From: Agroathelia rolfsii
Lineage: Eukaryota; Basidiomycota; Agaricomycetes; Amylocorticiales; Amylocorticiaceae
NCBI GenBank assembly: GCA_018343915.1
Contig: JABRWF010000003.1
Span: forward strand, 3,596,001-3,660,000
Length of the DNA stretch: 64,000 nucleotides
Direction: 5' to 3'
Shown in pieces: positions 25,287 through 40,035 of this stretch (positions are counted from its first letter, which is position 1; every line of letters begins with the position of its first letter). Under the pieces are notes generated by a model, which was not told the DNA's origin, did no database searches, and saw only the letters and a program-made list of their open reading frames with translations. Both the position numbers and the translations under genes were made by a program.

Positions 25287-26533
25287 CTATACGCTGGAAA
25301 TAGTTCCGGGGACTTGAGTGATAACGGGCTGGCCACCACCGCGATTTTGCTGAATGACGATCGAGTGCCCAGGTTGATGTTGCACAATTTGACTACCAGG
25401 GTATTGTTGCTGCAGCTGCTGGATTTGCATCTGCTGAGCGTAGGGGTTGTAGGTACCTGAAGGCGATCCGCCTGGCCCTGGTGCGTACCCGTTGTTGTAG
25501 AAAGGCTGGTAGGCAGGGTTATGGGTATACCAGGGCAGCTGCAGGGATTAGGGAGGATCAGGGATAGTGTACTCAGGACTACACAAAAGGCTTCACCTCG
25601 CGAATATCCTCGCCCCACACCATATATCTTCCCATCGAGTGTGCACGAGTAGTAAGTTTGAGTATATGAAGGAAGTAGAGAGCCACTACAAGCTCAAAGA
25701 TTGAGTATTTGCTGCAGACTGAAGGTAAGAAGGAAACACACATGTAACGAAAGCCATCCAAGAGAAGGCCTCGATGACTTTCATTTGATAACAATAGTCA
25801 CGGAAAGACACTAGAACGCTTTTTTAGAATACACAGCAAAGGATCAGAAGAATATGTGCATACTAGTGCCATTCTTAGAGGGTATTGTTTGTCCAGCTAG
25901 GGGATAACATTGGATATTGCCTATCATGTCTCTATTCTATCGTCAGTATACGATGGGCCTGCTATGGCAATATCTATTAGACTTACTCAGACCATGCACC
26001 CATGGCTATCGCCCCAGAAATGAGCATGCAATCGCAAAATAAAATCCTATAGCAAAGTACTCACCTAGCCATAATACACCCAAAATGAAGGTAATGGGGA
26101 GCTCTAATCTTGGCTGTGACCATTGATGTCTGGAAAATATCAATTCCAATCGAGGTCATTAAATACAAAATGCTAGGCATAATGATGAATGATGCAACAC
26201 TCACAGGAGCAAGAGGACGAAGATAGTCAACGAGGGTACGATGAGCGCGAAAATCAAAAAGTCATCTATATCGGCATTAACAAATCATGAAGATAGTCTT
26301 TAGCGATGAGTGAACCTACGATCGTAATTTGGGAGCAACGAGTTGCTTAGGCTGGCTGATAGGCCAAGTACGGTAGCAGCCAAAATAAACAGCCAGACTG
26401 GTCAAAAAAACAAGTTGAACAGCCAGTTGGGAATTTCATCAGTAGCGAGTATGAAAAAGGCAATCAAGACGAGTCTCAGAGACAAACCATAGATTGCTAA
26501 TCTCGTATTCCCGAAAAGCTTCGAGTAGGCCAT
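25287..26533 (-). CDS. MARVEL-like tetraspan protein with Gln-rich tail
   Basis: A small membrane protein pieced together from about nine short exons. It starts MAYSKLFGNTRLAIY, then WLFILAATVLGLSASLSNSLLP (span 1), HDFLIFALIVPSLTIFVLLLL (span 2), LELPITFILGVLWLAMGAW (span 3), and KVIEAFSWMAFVT..LYFLHILKL (span 4), with a cysteine-bearing loop between spans 3 and 4. This fits the fungal MARVEL-like pattern of four spans. After the last span comes the LPWY motif and a cytosolic tail rich in Gln, Tyr, Pro and Asn (YAQQMQIQQLQQQYPG), ending VITQVPGTISSV. Exon 1 is 26533-26488 and exon 2 is 26397-26320. Later exons are small. A sister gene with the same plan lies next to it (27013-28190). Function is unknown; membrane-organising roles are typical of MARVEL proteins. 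Confidence 0.72.
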
Positions 26534-27012
26534 GTTAGTCGTAAAAAGCAAACAAGAGAGTCAGTGCTTGAAAGTGCCTTTCGTCACTGTCAGAATCAGA
26601 GTCCAAAGCCCGCTAACCGCATAAATCCGGTTTAGCCTTATATTGGGGCGGACTTTTGTGTCATCATCACTCATTGTTCAATGAATCATCACAAATGACA
26701 TATTTGTCATAAGGAGCACGCTTAAGATTGGCCCGAGTGGTTCTCGTGCGCATCGCGCGTGCTTCATCTTTGTTCACAGATGCCATGGATACTCTAAAGA
26801 TACGTATATTTCGTCACGAAACATATATAAGACCCTACAGATGATACAGAAAATAAAGATATAGTACATGTGGGAATAAGATCACGGAAAACAGTGAACA
26901 TGCGTCTCATAAACAGTCTACCTGTCTTGGGTAGCTCATGATAGGTCCGTGATAAAAAGAATATTCAATCATCAATGCCCAAAGAAAAATACAATATATC
27001 TCTGCTTTTGCA
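26534..27012. other. Intergenic region between the two MARVEL-like genes
   Basis: About 480 bases, AT-rich, with no gene seen. It probably holds the promoter of the first MARVEL-like gene. Confidence 0.5.
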
Positions 27013-28190
27013 TCATCTCCTGGGTGATGCACCTCTGTGATATTTGTCCTTTCGGTCTCGGCCTCCGATCGTGTGCGCACGCGCAGGTCGCTCTGGGTGT
27101 CGTGAACTGTATACTCTGCCCAGGCTAGGCTTGTCGGTGTAGGCAACGTTTCCCCCACGCGATTGTGACTTTGATCTTGATCTTCCGCGGTGGGAAGTGA
27201 TAGGTTTGGGCAGCTTGCCCTGGTCGTGTTGGCTGTACCAAGGCAGCATCGTCACCGGGACATACCAAATGTCTCTCTCTCCACGGAAATGTCTAACGAG
27301 AACTAGCGCCAATAGATAAATCAGGAAGCACCATACTATCATGAAAGATTGTTAAACGGATCTTATACAGGATAGGATAACAACAGTGACTCACGTAGGA
27401 TTATATTGAACAATGAAAACGCTTCTAACACGTGATATTGAGCATGGAACGTATCCGTATCGACTGGATAACACGAGGTCAGGAGACCTCAAGATGGCTG
27501 TCAGCTTTTTAACCTGACTTACAGCCTGAGATGTCAATTGGTGTTGCAGTTGGATCATCGGCATAATAGCATTCGACATCAGCATCTGCGGAAGCGGAAG
27601 TTGCAATGTAGGATCCCAAGGCTGAAATTTTTTACTTTAGATCCAGCGTCTACGGAAGGAATCGGAAAAGACATACAAAGCCAGAATATGGCAATCATTG
27701 CTATAGCACCAAGTTCATATCTAGTGCTTATAGGGTTGGACTGTTTACGCAGGCTAAACCCAAGTCTGTAAACTATATCAGCAATTTCGTCAAGAGCCGG
27801 GTAGAACATTGCGTACAGGACAAATAAGACCAGAAGGGTAACAACGCAGACAAAGATGGCGAATGGGACAAATCGTGCTGTGGATTACTACTCAGATGAT
27901 TATCCAAAGGAGCAAAAGCCAAGATTGCCTACTAAGGTCGGTCGAGGCCAACATAACCTGGAAATGGGCAGCCATGGCCAGACATATTACAGTCCATACA
28001 ATGACAAGGCCTGACAGTCATTGGTCATCAATACTGAAGCTACGGCGGGCGCTAGGCACTGGCGCTTACCGTAGACAACGGCGCGCACGATGTTGAAGAT
28101 TGCAGGCATGTATGATAAAAAAGAGCGCTGAAACGTAACTTGGCGAGGGGACGACGTGGGGGGAGCATGTCTTTGAGTAAGAGGAGTCAT
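27013..28190 (-). CDS. MARVEL-like tetraspan protein, tandem sister
   Basis: It has the same plan as the neighbour: a start with no clear signal peptide (MTPLTQRHAPPTSSPRQ), span 1 GLVIVWTVICLAMAAHFQVM, span 2 RFVPFAIFVCVVTLLVLFVL, span 3 GAIAMIAIFWL, a loop with a cysteine (VECYYADD) and span 4 LWCFLIYLLALVLV. After that come RDIWYVPVTMLPWY and a tail with an Arg/Ser-rich part (RGRSRSKSQSRGG). The shared LPWY after the last span and the loop between spans 3 and 4 point to a duplication. The sequences have diverged strongly. The exon model depends on several short introns joined by phase, so some exon ends may be wrong. Confidence 0.68.
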
Positions 28191-28700
28191 GATAAAGGGC
28201 GTAGAGGACGTTTAGCACGAGGCGTAATCCGTGCGGCCTGATGGGTGTGTGCGACGACCGCTGGGAGGTACGCGAAGTTAAGATGAGGCCTCTCAAGTTT
28301 AATCAGGAGATATCAGTTCCCACGTCTCTTAGTCCAGATTGCAGCCACGCCCTTGGATGAGTCAAGCAGCAGAGAGAGTTCACGACGGGGGTTGCAACCA
28401 GAGAAAGCATGGCATTGCAGGGGCCAGCATTTTTGACCCATTGCCTCGAGGCTGGAGTCGGCATTTGAGAAGGTCGCGCTCTCTCTCCGGATGCCCGCCA
28501 TTCTCTGCCCCATGCTGACATAAGCTTCCATTCATGTCCTGATCGGGACCTCCGAAGCTGCTTCCGCTCCGGATGCTTCCTGCGGCATGTTGTCCGAACC
28601 CCCACAGCAGAAGCCCGTCTGTTCACCCGCACGCAAATGCCTAAAACCACATGTTAGGCTTCATGACAGCGACATAAATAATAGTACAGGGCAGCAATAT
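28191..28700. other. Intergenic region
   Basis: About 510 bases, GC-rich in the middle, with no supported gene. Some minus-strand open frames here are not supported by splicing. Confidence 0.45.
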
Positions 28701-31639
28701 CTATGAAGATTCCACTTCATTCCTCAGTCGCTTTCCTAGCTCCTCGTACGCATCAAGGCACTCCGGGTTGCGCAGTGTGGCTAGGTTGACCCCAGATTTG
28801 GTGATGGTCCCATTGATAATCTGGGGTCGTCGTATTTGGTCAGCATCAGAATCAGGCCATATCAGGAAATAAGTAATGGTCTGCTGGCAGTATAAACTCA
28901 CCTTGCGCACGAGCACTTCGATCTTTTTATTGTTCAATGTGTACGGAATATCATGCACCTGTTCGATCTAGGACCAACAATGCACCGGACATGAGGTTAG
29001 TTAGCGTATCAATAGGTCCAATGATTGGGAACAAACTCTGGCCGGCACGTGCCGCGGGCTGCGCCTCGTTCTGATCTCCGCCCTAAGCTTGGTCTGAAGC
29101 CCTTCCGAAAGGTCGTAGCCATCCAGTAATTTTACGAAGAGAACCACACGTTCGTCCGTCCCAGAAGCAATCGTCTGGCCCACAGCTAAGCAGTCCACAA
29201 TGGTATATGCAGGCCCCAAAGGGTTGTTTGCTGCGAAAACAGTATCTATCACATCGTATAGCTCTGCAGATCCAAACCGGATGCCTCCTGGGTTTCTATA
29301 TCCGAGGTGTTTATCAGTAAAATGGAAAGTCATCTAATTTGGAAAACTTACAAAACACCGTCACTTCGTCCAAGCATGATAAGGCCTCCTGCATTACCCG
29401 ACCTTGACCTCGTGAGAATCACATGGTCTCCATGATCTTGGAATGAGTCAGTCGACTGATTTACGATCAAGCTCCACTGATTAAAGCATGTCTCTCACAC
29501 CAAATACCGGGGTACTCTGAAAAATACGCCTGTTGGTATCGAGCTGTTGCAGTCTTCACAGTCTCTTCGTCTCCAAATCCGGGAAGCGGCCAAAATCCCA
29601 CCGGTTGGCAGACAAAAGGTTTGAGACAAACTAGCTCCCCGTTTTCATCTGGCTCGCTCGGGGTGCCTGTAGGCGTGTAAGCCGCAACGGCCATCCCTAA
29701 CATGCGGCACTGAATCTCTCCTCGGTAGACTGGTAAGGCTGTACACATCCCTGCAAATAGGGAGCAGATATCTGTCCCACCCGTAATGGACGCCAATATG
29801 ACCTTGGGATGAATATGCTGATAGACGAAATCAAATAAGCTTGGCGCGAGGGGAGATGCTGTGGACCATATATGCTTTAATGTCTTAAGGCTATGGTGCT
29901 CCCTGGGTCGGTACACTCGCTGACATTTCACGATCAGATTACAAAACAGGAGTGGGAAACAAGTCACGCATACTGATAGCATATCGAGGTATTTGGCGCT
30001 TGTACCAAATATCGTAATCCCAACTTTGTCCGTTAGGTTCCATAAGAAAGCCGGATCCTTTAGCGGACTGCCATCGTACAAGACGAGTGTACAGCCAATG
30101 CCTAGCCCATTGACCAAAAAGTTCCACATCATCCATCCACTGGAAATATGTATTCATATTTGATTAGCTGGATTTCGAATGAAAGTCTGGGACGTACGTT
30201 GTCGTGTAACAGAAAAACACATCTTCCGGTTTGAGGTCTGCGCATATTGCGAATTCCTTCTTTGATTGAAGAAGCATGCCTCCAGCACGATGTACGATGG
30301 GTCTTGAGAGAATAGATATATATTAAGTTCCCAGGATCAATGAGAGAAAAATACTCTTACTTTGGACGTCCTTACAAGAGATTAAAAATCAGAAACGTGT
30401 AAAGCAGTAAGATTGATTCATCTCACCAGTCGTGCCAGAGCTAAATAAAATCCAGAGTGGCCAGTCAAAGGACGTTCGATGCCAAATGATTTCGCCGGAG
30501 TCGGTAAGACCTAGTTTACTTTGCTTGCCTCGCTGCACAAAGTCATCCCAGGACTTCCATTCCTGAGACCAGTTGCTCTTTTCGTTGCTGGTCGGAATGA
30601 TAATAACTCCGGGAGTGTAATGTCCACGCTCTCTTAAGCCGGCAAGCAGCTCCCTGAGCTTAGGGAGGTGATCATGCGTCTTGGCGTTGTAACTAATTAT
30701 AAACAAGCTGCTCGAGTACAATAAATGATTGTGGACTTACACTACGGATTCAATTGCAAACACAAGTTTGGGTTGCACTTGCTCGAATCTAAGAATCGTA
30801 AGGATTCGGATTCTAATGTGTAATAGAAAAAAAAATGACGCGAACCTTTCCAGCACGCCTTGAGGTCCAAAGTCAGCAGCGGCACCTACCCAGATGCATC
30901 CTGAAGTCAAGAATGAATAAGAAAGTGCAACTTTCTAAGTTGAAGGAAACAACCTATGGCGGTTGCCGCAAGACATGCGACTACATTCTCCTACAATTAT
31001 ATAGTCAGAGGAAAATTAATACAAGGATGACCAGCTGATTTCTGTGATCATAAAGCCCTTACAATGCAGTTGGATGTATACGAAGCGATACGATCGCCCG
31101 GTTTCAATCCATAGTCAAGTAATGCTGAGACGACCCAGGAAACAGAAGTATAAAGATCTCCATAAGACATATGCTTTAGTGCCGGGTGCGGATTTGATGA
31201 TGTGGGTTCCGCTATGAATAACAGCTTAGAGCTTTGACAAGATTACTCCAAAGAGATACCCACTGGCTTCTATAAGTGCGATTTTGTCTGGCGAGCGACA
31301 CCATAGCATATTCTCAGCCCAGTTCAGCTTGGAGTCAGAGAACCAGACAGGGTTATCTGCAGGTGTTGCGGATTTATCAACGACATGCTTTCCCTTGTCA
31401 CCAATGACGCCCGTATCGTCCCATACAGAGGACCAGAACAGGTCTATGTCATTGATAGACCATTCATATAAGTCGGAGTAAGTTTTCAGATATGTCCCAT
31501 AGATTTTGTTTATCTTGTGCAAGAATTGAAAAGTGTGGGTATTATCGATATTGGTTGGTGTATATAGTCGGTCTGTATCACGATCGGCAACTAAGCTGAC
31601 GGTAGTGTCACCTGTAGTGCTGCTGGTTGGCTGAGACAT
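28701..31639 (-). CDS. AACS: Acetoacetyl-CoA synthetase (acyl-CoA ligase family)
   Basis: An ATP-dependent ligase that activates acetoacetate to acetoacetyl-CoA in the cytosol. Its N-terminal part (TFQFLHKINKIYGTYLKTYS, DNPVWFSDSKLNWAENML) and the later blocks match acetoacetyl-CoA synthetase rather than acetyl-CoA synthetase. The ATP-binding motif reads SSGTTGRPKPIVH after splicing in a 10-nt exon at 30361-30370. Other blocks are FCYTTTGWMMWN, SITGGTDICSLFAG and LNPGGIRFGSAELY. About ten or more introns are present. The C-terminus carries the expected mobile domain with a lysine near NKKIEVLVRK. The start is MSQPTSST. Exons around 29100-29500 were not all checked. Confidence 0.9.
30361..30370 (-). 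other. 10-nt microexon in AACS
   Basis: The exon reads GACGTCCAAA on the minus strand. It is flanked by TTGTAAG before and GTAAGAG after. It supplies two bases of a Gly codon, Arg, Pro and part of a Lys codon in the TGRPKP motif. Confidence 0.75.
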
Positions 31640-32446
31640 AGTGACACTAGAAATTTGTTTGCACACAGGAGGGGTCTTGGTAAAAGGCTAGTACAACAGC
31701 AGCTTGAATGTAAAATCTTCCTTGACGGTGATGCTGGTCTTGAATAGCCTCGATTGGTCTCAGGACATCGTAAGATCCGAGACCGGGTATGATTTCAAAT
31801 GGCCGACGGTCCGGGGTCACTTCACTTCAGCTACACTCAGTAATATGTTACAATGTTCATAATTATAGGGTAGCACACTCCTATGATACACATCGCCCCT
31901 GAAAAAAGAAAGCTTAAGAACAGAGCCTTTTAGAATACCAAACTTTCAGGGCTTTTTAGGCATCAGGCACAAGTGATTGCGAGTCACTGGGATGAATCAC
32001 AAGGCTTCCGGACCTCAATATGACAAATGCTGCACATCTAGCAATGGTGTAATGTCATTTGTCCTGCATGGGAATGATAATCCTGTTGTACTTGAGCTGG
32101 CCATGATAAAGACAATTGATTTGTGTGCGTGTGTTTGCAAAGAAACCGTGATGGTGGTCAAGATAGCTGCTCTCATCAGCTCGTTGAGAATTTGTTGAGA
32201 TACAAATCATCATTCAACCGAGCAGCGCATTCACACTTGATTAACACAGGCACAATCCTGCCATTTGCCAAGAGTGCTTTTCATCAGACAGATACGTCGA
32301 GTAGCCACTGACAGGTGCAGGGCGATGCCGGATATACCGCCGAATGCGTGGAGGTGCTGGTCAGCAGCTCTCATAACCCTTCTCGACCCCCCAGGGCAAT
32401 AGATAGCTCTTCCTATCCGCCCTTGCGACCTACCTTCCCCGTCAAT
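31640..32446. promoter_or_regulatory. Divergent promoter region, AACS / disordered protein
   Basis: About 800 bases between divergent starts. No gene seen. The plus gene's frame stays open upstream to about 32315, which leaves room for a longer N-terminus. Confidence 0.45.
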
Positions 32447-33781
32447 ATGTTTGAACCTGACTCTGATCTTCCTCCGCCAGTGTATGAGTTATCAACCGAG
32501 GCTTTCAACCAGAAGACTGCACTTGTGATAGAGCATTCGCAGAGTGAAGTTTCTAAGAGGCCCCCACAGGAAGAGGAATGGGAAGAGTGGGATGAATCCG
32601 TCTTCGAAGCCGCTGCGGCCTCCAGAGCCCAGGAGGAAGCTCAGCAGCTGCAGTTTCCCCAAGCGGGCAGTTCGCGCTCTCTTCCTCCATCATCCTCTTC
32701 AACTACAGCGTATCCCCCGGAAAAAGTATCCTTCCAACAAAACTATGACGAACATTATCTGAATCATGACTCGGGGTCCTCAACGTCCGCATGTCTTACT
32801 GGAATTATCACTTCATCTTCTGTCGATCCTCCGGCTTCTAGCGCCGAAAATAGTGGCACGGCGCATGCACCTGGCTCCTACAGTGCAGGGTCTGGAGCCC
32901 ATACAGTCACACCGATCGGCCCTATACTTAATGACGATGATATAGCAGATGATACTCCTCCTCCACCTTTTACCCCCCAAGGCCCATCTTTGGATGGCCC
33001 ACCATATGAGGAAGTTGTTATGTCACCACCGGAATTGCCAGTAGTTCCAAGGGGTTATTATGAGCCAACCCCTGAAGCAGAGGTATCTATGCCACTTGTC
33101 TCATCTCCAACCACATTGGACAGCACAAATGCCGTACTTGAGGCTGTTCCGATCGATTCTAGCACCAATTTCCCAATGACCCCGAGGGTACCCGCACAGT
33201 CTGTAGAGCCTGTCATTATCCCGCAAGCATCCGCCGTGACCCCAACGGTATCGCGAGTAGCCGGTCCTCGTGCCGCCCCTTTTCCGAAAAATGCAGTATC
33301 ATCTTCATCTACGACACATGTGAGAATAGGCTTTGATCCCTCTGTTGCGTATTCTCGCCCACGACAGGGCACTACATCGAATAAGGGCTCACTGTCAGAT
33401 ACGGCATTGTTTCCTGCTGCATCCTTCTATAAGTGAGTATTATATTTCCCATGATTGCTCATTGCCGTGCACTAATGTGGTCACAACTTGAATCATACAT
33501 CTAGCTCCGCTGTTTCCCCACACACAGTACCATCTGCATATCGGCCGCAGGTGAGGAGATATGGTAGACCTGCATCGTACGTGTGTTGAATAGTTGAGCC
33601 TGTAGTCTCTACTGACAGATCTGTAACATCATCCCCAAGAATAATGACACAGGATAGCGCAAGCGTTTACGAGAGTACGGATAGATCGGAGCGATACGGA
33701 GCATCATCTACCACCCTGCATATGCCAAGTTCTACATATCCAGCTGGTTATCAACCGTACAACGTCTTTCCAACAAGATAA
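32447..33781 (+). CDS. Low-complexity protein of unknown function
   Basis: Not recognised. Three or four exons (main exon 32447 to about 33434, then two small ones) give about 400 residues. The chain is disordered, rich in Ser, Pro, Thr and Glu (PPPFTPQGPS, SSSSTT, DDDIADDTPPPP) with no hydrophobic span. A tryptophan-glutamate block (QEEEWEEWDESV) lies near the N-terminus. It ends PYNVFPTR. The start at 32447 is the first ATG in the frame with good local sense; the ORF is open further 5'. The long proline/serine runs fit an adaptor or cell-surface-linked tail, but nothing in the sequence fixes the role. Confidence 0.6.
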
Positions 33782-34158
33782 AATCGATTCGTTCAGTCTA
33801 TATCTGATAATGATGATGCTTAGCTATTGGCCTAGTTGTATGATTCAGTGTACACTAATAGATATATTTCGAATTTTTATAACAGTTTTTTGTTTAACGC
33901 ATTCATGTGAAGCCTGGAACAATCAGACTGAGCGAGGGCGGCGTCGGGCTCTTGGGCGGAACACGGCCTGAAAGACGGCCTTTTCCGGCCGATTCTCTGC
34001 CGGCCGCGATTGGCATCGCACGAAGAGCGTCGAAAGGCACGTGAGAGAAGGAACCATCCCAAATACATATAACAACTGGTAGATGGTTTGCGCGTTGACA
34101 CAGTCGATCTACCAACTTCAATATCACTTCAACACCTAGACACTAGAGCCCACTCACC
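33782..34158. promoter_or_regulatory. ACH1 promoter region with GC-rich repeats
   Basis: A GC-rich core lies at about 33935-34030 with repeated GGCCGG-type sites (TCCGGCCGATTCTC, CTGCCGGCCGCG) and a CCAAT-like inverted box. The GGCCGATTC block also occurs upstream of the RING-LON gene. Confidence 0.45.
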
Positions 34159-37077
<2,919 letters not shown>

Positions 37078-37337
37078 GAGTAGCGTAGATTATATTCTGG
37101 AGCATTCATCAAGATTGATAGAACAGCTGAATCATAAACTACAATTATGAGATAGTTTATAGGTGTATAGAGTTGGGATTAGCCCCCCCCCCCTTTTTTT
37201 TTTTCTAGCAGAAGCTTGAAAAGTAAACCGCACCCAACGTAATTTTCGAAGCCATGGCAAGACTTTAAATGAGGAATACGATTGGATTGCTTGAAATACG
37301 AATTGATATATAACATTAAACAAATCCGGATCATAGG
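37078..37337. other. Convergent gap ACH1/HUS1
   Basis: A 260-base gap with a C-tract followed by a T-tract at about 37186-37205. No gene is seen. Confidence 0.55.
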
Positions 37338-38472
37338 TCACACATTTTCGTCGTCAACAATGGCAGGAATATAAAATGTCAAAACCCCGCCAGCATCCGC
37401 AACAGAGCCAATGTAGACATAAATGATCAAACAATGATTCGAACAGATTGCTTAAGAAGGTACTCGTCATATTTCTTTATATTTGACCAAGCACCGAGTC
37501 AGACTTACCAGCGATCGTAGCTGTAGACACGACGTGACTGTTCAAGAATTTCAGGAAGCTTCGTACAGAAACAAGAACACCAGCTAGTTGCTCTGGATCT
37601 GTTTCGTCTCTTTCATCCGTATCAGAAGATCGTTGACTGGGACCCTCCTGAACTGCATTCATAAGAGTTTTAGTATACATTAAGGAAAGTATGATATCAA
37701 CATACCCATCACGGGATTAACACAGTCTGTCCATGTAGTATCCACACGCACGCCGTCTGTGCCAATGCTGAGGACAAGTTTGCCTTTACGATTTGCACGT
37801 ACTCCCAGTACATCAGACATTAACCGCAGACGTTCGGCGACTGTTCTTAATTTCTGAAGAGAAGGTAATACGATATGGACCTATTAGGCGTGAATATGCA
37901 TTCTTATAACTATATAATAATGAGAACGACTGACATCAGGTTCAGGGCACTGCGGCTCTTTCAATTTCTCAGCATCAGTAGGCTTGAACACTTCGATGCG
38001 AACATCATGAGTGACTCGCATTCTCCTGCCAACCTTTGAGCTACCAGATATCTCAAACGAAAGCACAGCCCAATCGTTCTTCTTGGCAAGTTTCATTGTG
38101 ACTTCCTCTGCATCTGTGCCTTCAGCAGACCTTAGTGTGGCTAGAAGTGACTCTGGAGACATCGCCATGGTGATCTCATTATTCGCGTTGGATTGTATGC
38201 GATAAGCACTGAAAAGAGACGATATGGCGATATCTGACCAGACTTGCACACCGCCTGAAGAGGAAGACGCGGTTGACGAGGCGCCGGCACAAATTAGTTT
38301 GAGCGCGCTTTCTGAGAAATGCAGGACGATGCGTTTTTGCAACTTCTCTACGGCCTGGACCACACCTATATTTTATGGGTGGATTGATTGGTCCAATTGA
38401 AAATCATGTTTCTTAGACGCATAACGAACGACGAAAAGTGGCGACATTTTCTATGTTTGTCCTGAAGCGCAT
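37338..38472 (-). CDS. HUS1: Checkpoint protein HUS1 (9-1-1 clamp)
   Basis: Part of the RAD9-RAD1-HUS1 clamp loaded on damaged DNA. It starts MRFRTNIENVATFRR, matching the family (MRFRA..NV..F), and continues VVQAVEKLQKRIVLHFSES, LLATLRSAEGTDAEEV and VGRRMRVTHDVRIEV. The C-terminus YVYIGSVADAGGVLTFYIPA is conserved. The first exon is short (38472 down to 38429) and is found by splicing across a 69-base intron. The last exon (37467-37338) ends DDENV. The gene looks complete, about 315 residues. It converges on ACH1. Confidence 0.92.
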
Positions 38473-38622
38473 TAAAAAACCATGAAGTTGTCTAGTAAGC
38501 GAGATGTTTTTGTAGGAGTGCCTTGTTGAAAATTTTGATACTACAGGCAAGTGGTGGTACACTTGATGTACTAGTACAAGGTTGAAACTGAAGGTACTAT
38601 AACGGTCCGTGACATAGCGATG

Positions 38623-38636
38623 GTGTGGTCATGTGA
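38623..38636 (+). repeat. Target-site duplication, left copy
   Basis: GTGTGGTCATGTGA, identical to the right copy at 39270-39283. Confidence 0.85.
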
Positions 38637-39269
38637 GATATGACCATGCGCGCAATGTCCTATCGCCGCTTCAAAGGATATGGAGCCTCCTATCCTCCTT
38701 GGAACAAAGAAAGGCCTAACAGCTATGTCGGAGTTCCTCCGCCGGACCAATGCATTCCAAAAAACCTCGCAACCGCGAGTTGTGTCATGGAGCAATAGTA
38801 TGCAGCCACACCCTGGCTCATACCTTAACCGCAGTTCGTGACCTCTGCCACCAGGTGCTGCCCTGGATATATGTACTTGGCTCCTCCTTTTGACCATTTT
38901 TCCTTTATTCTATTCCCCTTCTGTCAAATATGGAACATTTATACGTACACACTCATGGTTCTGACTTACATTTATTTCCCTCATTTCTAACTTTTGCAAC
39001 TACTGTTCATATTTCTCGCTCTCCTCTTTCACCCTCTATCGTTTTATTACCTACTCGGCTCTAGAACCTGTCACCGCAACCTAGGCGCTGACATCACAAC
39101 CCGCCGCACACACAACACCTACATGGCACAGCACCTACCACACCTAGCTATACCCCTCCCACTTTAGTCACCTACCACTATTCTTCCCGCTCAGAGCCAG
39201 GGCTCTCCCCTGGACTCTGGTTTGCCTTAGTAGCATGATAGGAGTTAAAATAAATTAACCAAAAAAAAA
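38637..39269 (+). mobile_element. Retroposed element with poly(A) tail (LINE/SINE type, non-LTR)
   Basis: A 633-base insert ends in a run of nine A and is flanked by a perfect 14-base direct repeat (GTGTGGTCATGTGA, at 38623-38636 and 39270-39283). Those are the marks of target-primed reverse transcription. Near its 3' end is a hairpin (CCAGGG-CTCTC-CCCTGG). No reverse transcriptase is seen, so it is a short or 5'-truncated non-autonomous copy, or a processed transcript. Confidence 0.8.
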
Positions 39270-39283
39270 GTGTGGTCATGTGA
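39270..39283 (+). repeat. Target-site duplication, right copy
   Basis: GTGTGGTCATGTGA directly after the A tail, identical to the left copy. Confidence 0.85.
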
Positions 39284-39470
39284 TTCCAGACACGATCAAG
39301 CCTGCCTTGATTTCGTACCAAGCACAACCCGGCTTGACCACTATCTTGACTGCCAAAGCCACCAGCAGTCTAGCATCTGTAAGTTGGATCCATTTGAAGA
39401 AACAATTTTTGGACGGAATTATTACATTTCATTGTCTAGTATTACCAATTTGAGCCGCTCTTATTGACAA

Positions 39471-40035
39471 TCAATAGCCATAGTTGTTGTTGTTGTACTG
39501 GCCGTAATCATCCTGAGCTTGCTGCTGGGCTAAGTTAAAGTTGAAAATATATAAATTCATAGCCTTTACTCATGTTAAATTCGGGCACACACCTTGTTCT
39601 CTAGCACGCAGCCTGTCAACTTCATCCATACCTCGCGTCTCAGCCTCACGGTCAACGAAGGCACCAGCAAATCCAGCCCTGCAAAAAATCCATGGGCAAA
39701 TTTCGATCTATTATGGTAAAACATCCGCCACCTACATTATTTCTTTGGCTTTTTCATGAGAACCAGGATCTCCATTCTCTGCACAATGATTCTCGTACGC
39801 TTTGGCAGCCTTTTGGGATCTTCATGAATACCGTTATTGGACCTAAACAACTGTACGTACCTCGTAGCTAGCGGCACCAGCAATCAATTCGTGAGACAAA
39901 GAAGCATTATTGGGGTCTTGTTGCATCTAATGTGGTACATATATTAACACAGCGTGACGGATTGAATTAGGATGGTTAGGCCCTTACTTGGTTCCAAGCC
40001 TGAGCCTGGTTAGAGTCGTCGGAGAACCATCCCAT
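39471..40035 (-). CDS. CipC-like stress protein, copy 1
   Basis: A small soluble fungal protein of the CipC family (first seen as an antibiotic-response protein). It reads MGWFSDDSNQAQAWNQ, then ASLSHELIAGAASYEAAKAY, ENHCAENGDPGSHEKAKEIM and AGFAGAFVDREAETRGMDE, ending with an Asn-run YNNNNYGY. Several short exons of about 50-70 bases. It is the first of three tandem copies on the same strand and the most diverged: the C-terminus is Gln/Asn-rich, unlike the other two. Function is unknown. The family is typically strongly expressed or stress-induced, which is family knowledge. Confidence 0.85.

Larger units (their letters stand above)
38473..39470. other. Intergenic region with a retroposed insertion
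   Basis: HUS1 promoter side up to 38622, then the poly(A)-ended insertion (38637-39269), then the 3' flank of the first CipC-like gene. No gene is supported. Confidence 0.55.

Noticed and set aside
32315..32446. Longer N-terminus of the disordered protein
   Set aside because: The extra frame begins at GTG, not ATG, so the ATG at 32447 is preferred.
38571..38897. 108-codon minus-strand open frame
   Set aside because: It crosses the boundary of the retroposed insert, so it cannot be an old gene, and it resembles nothing.
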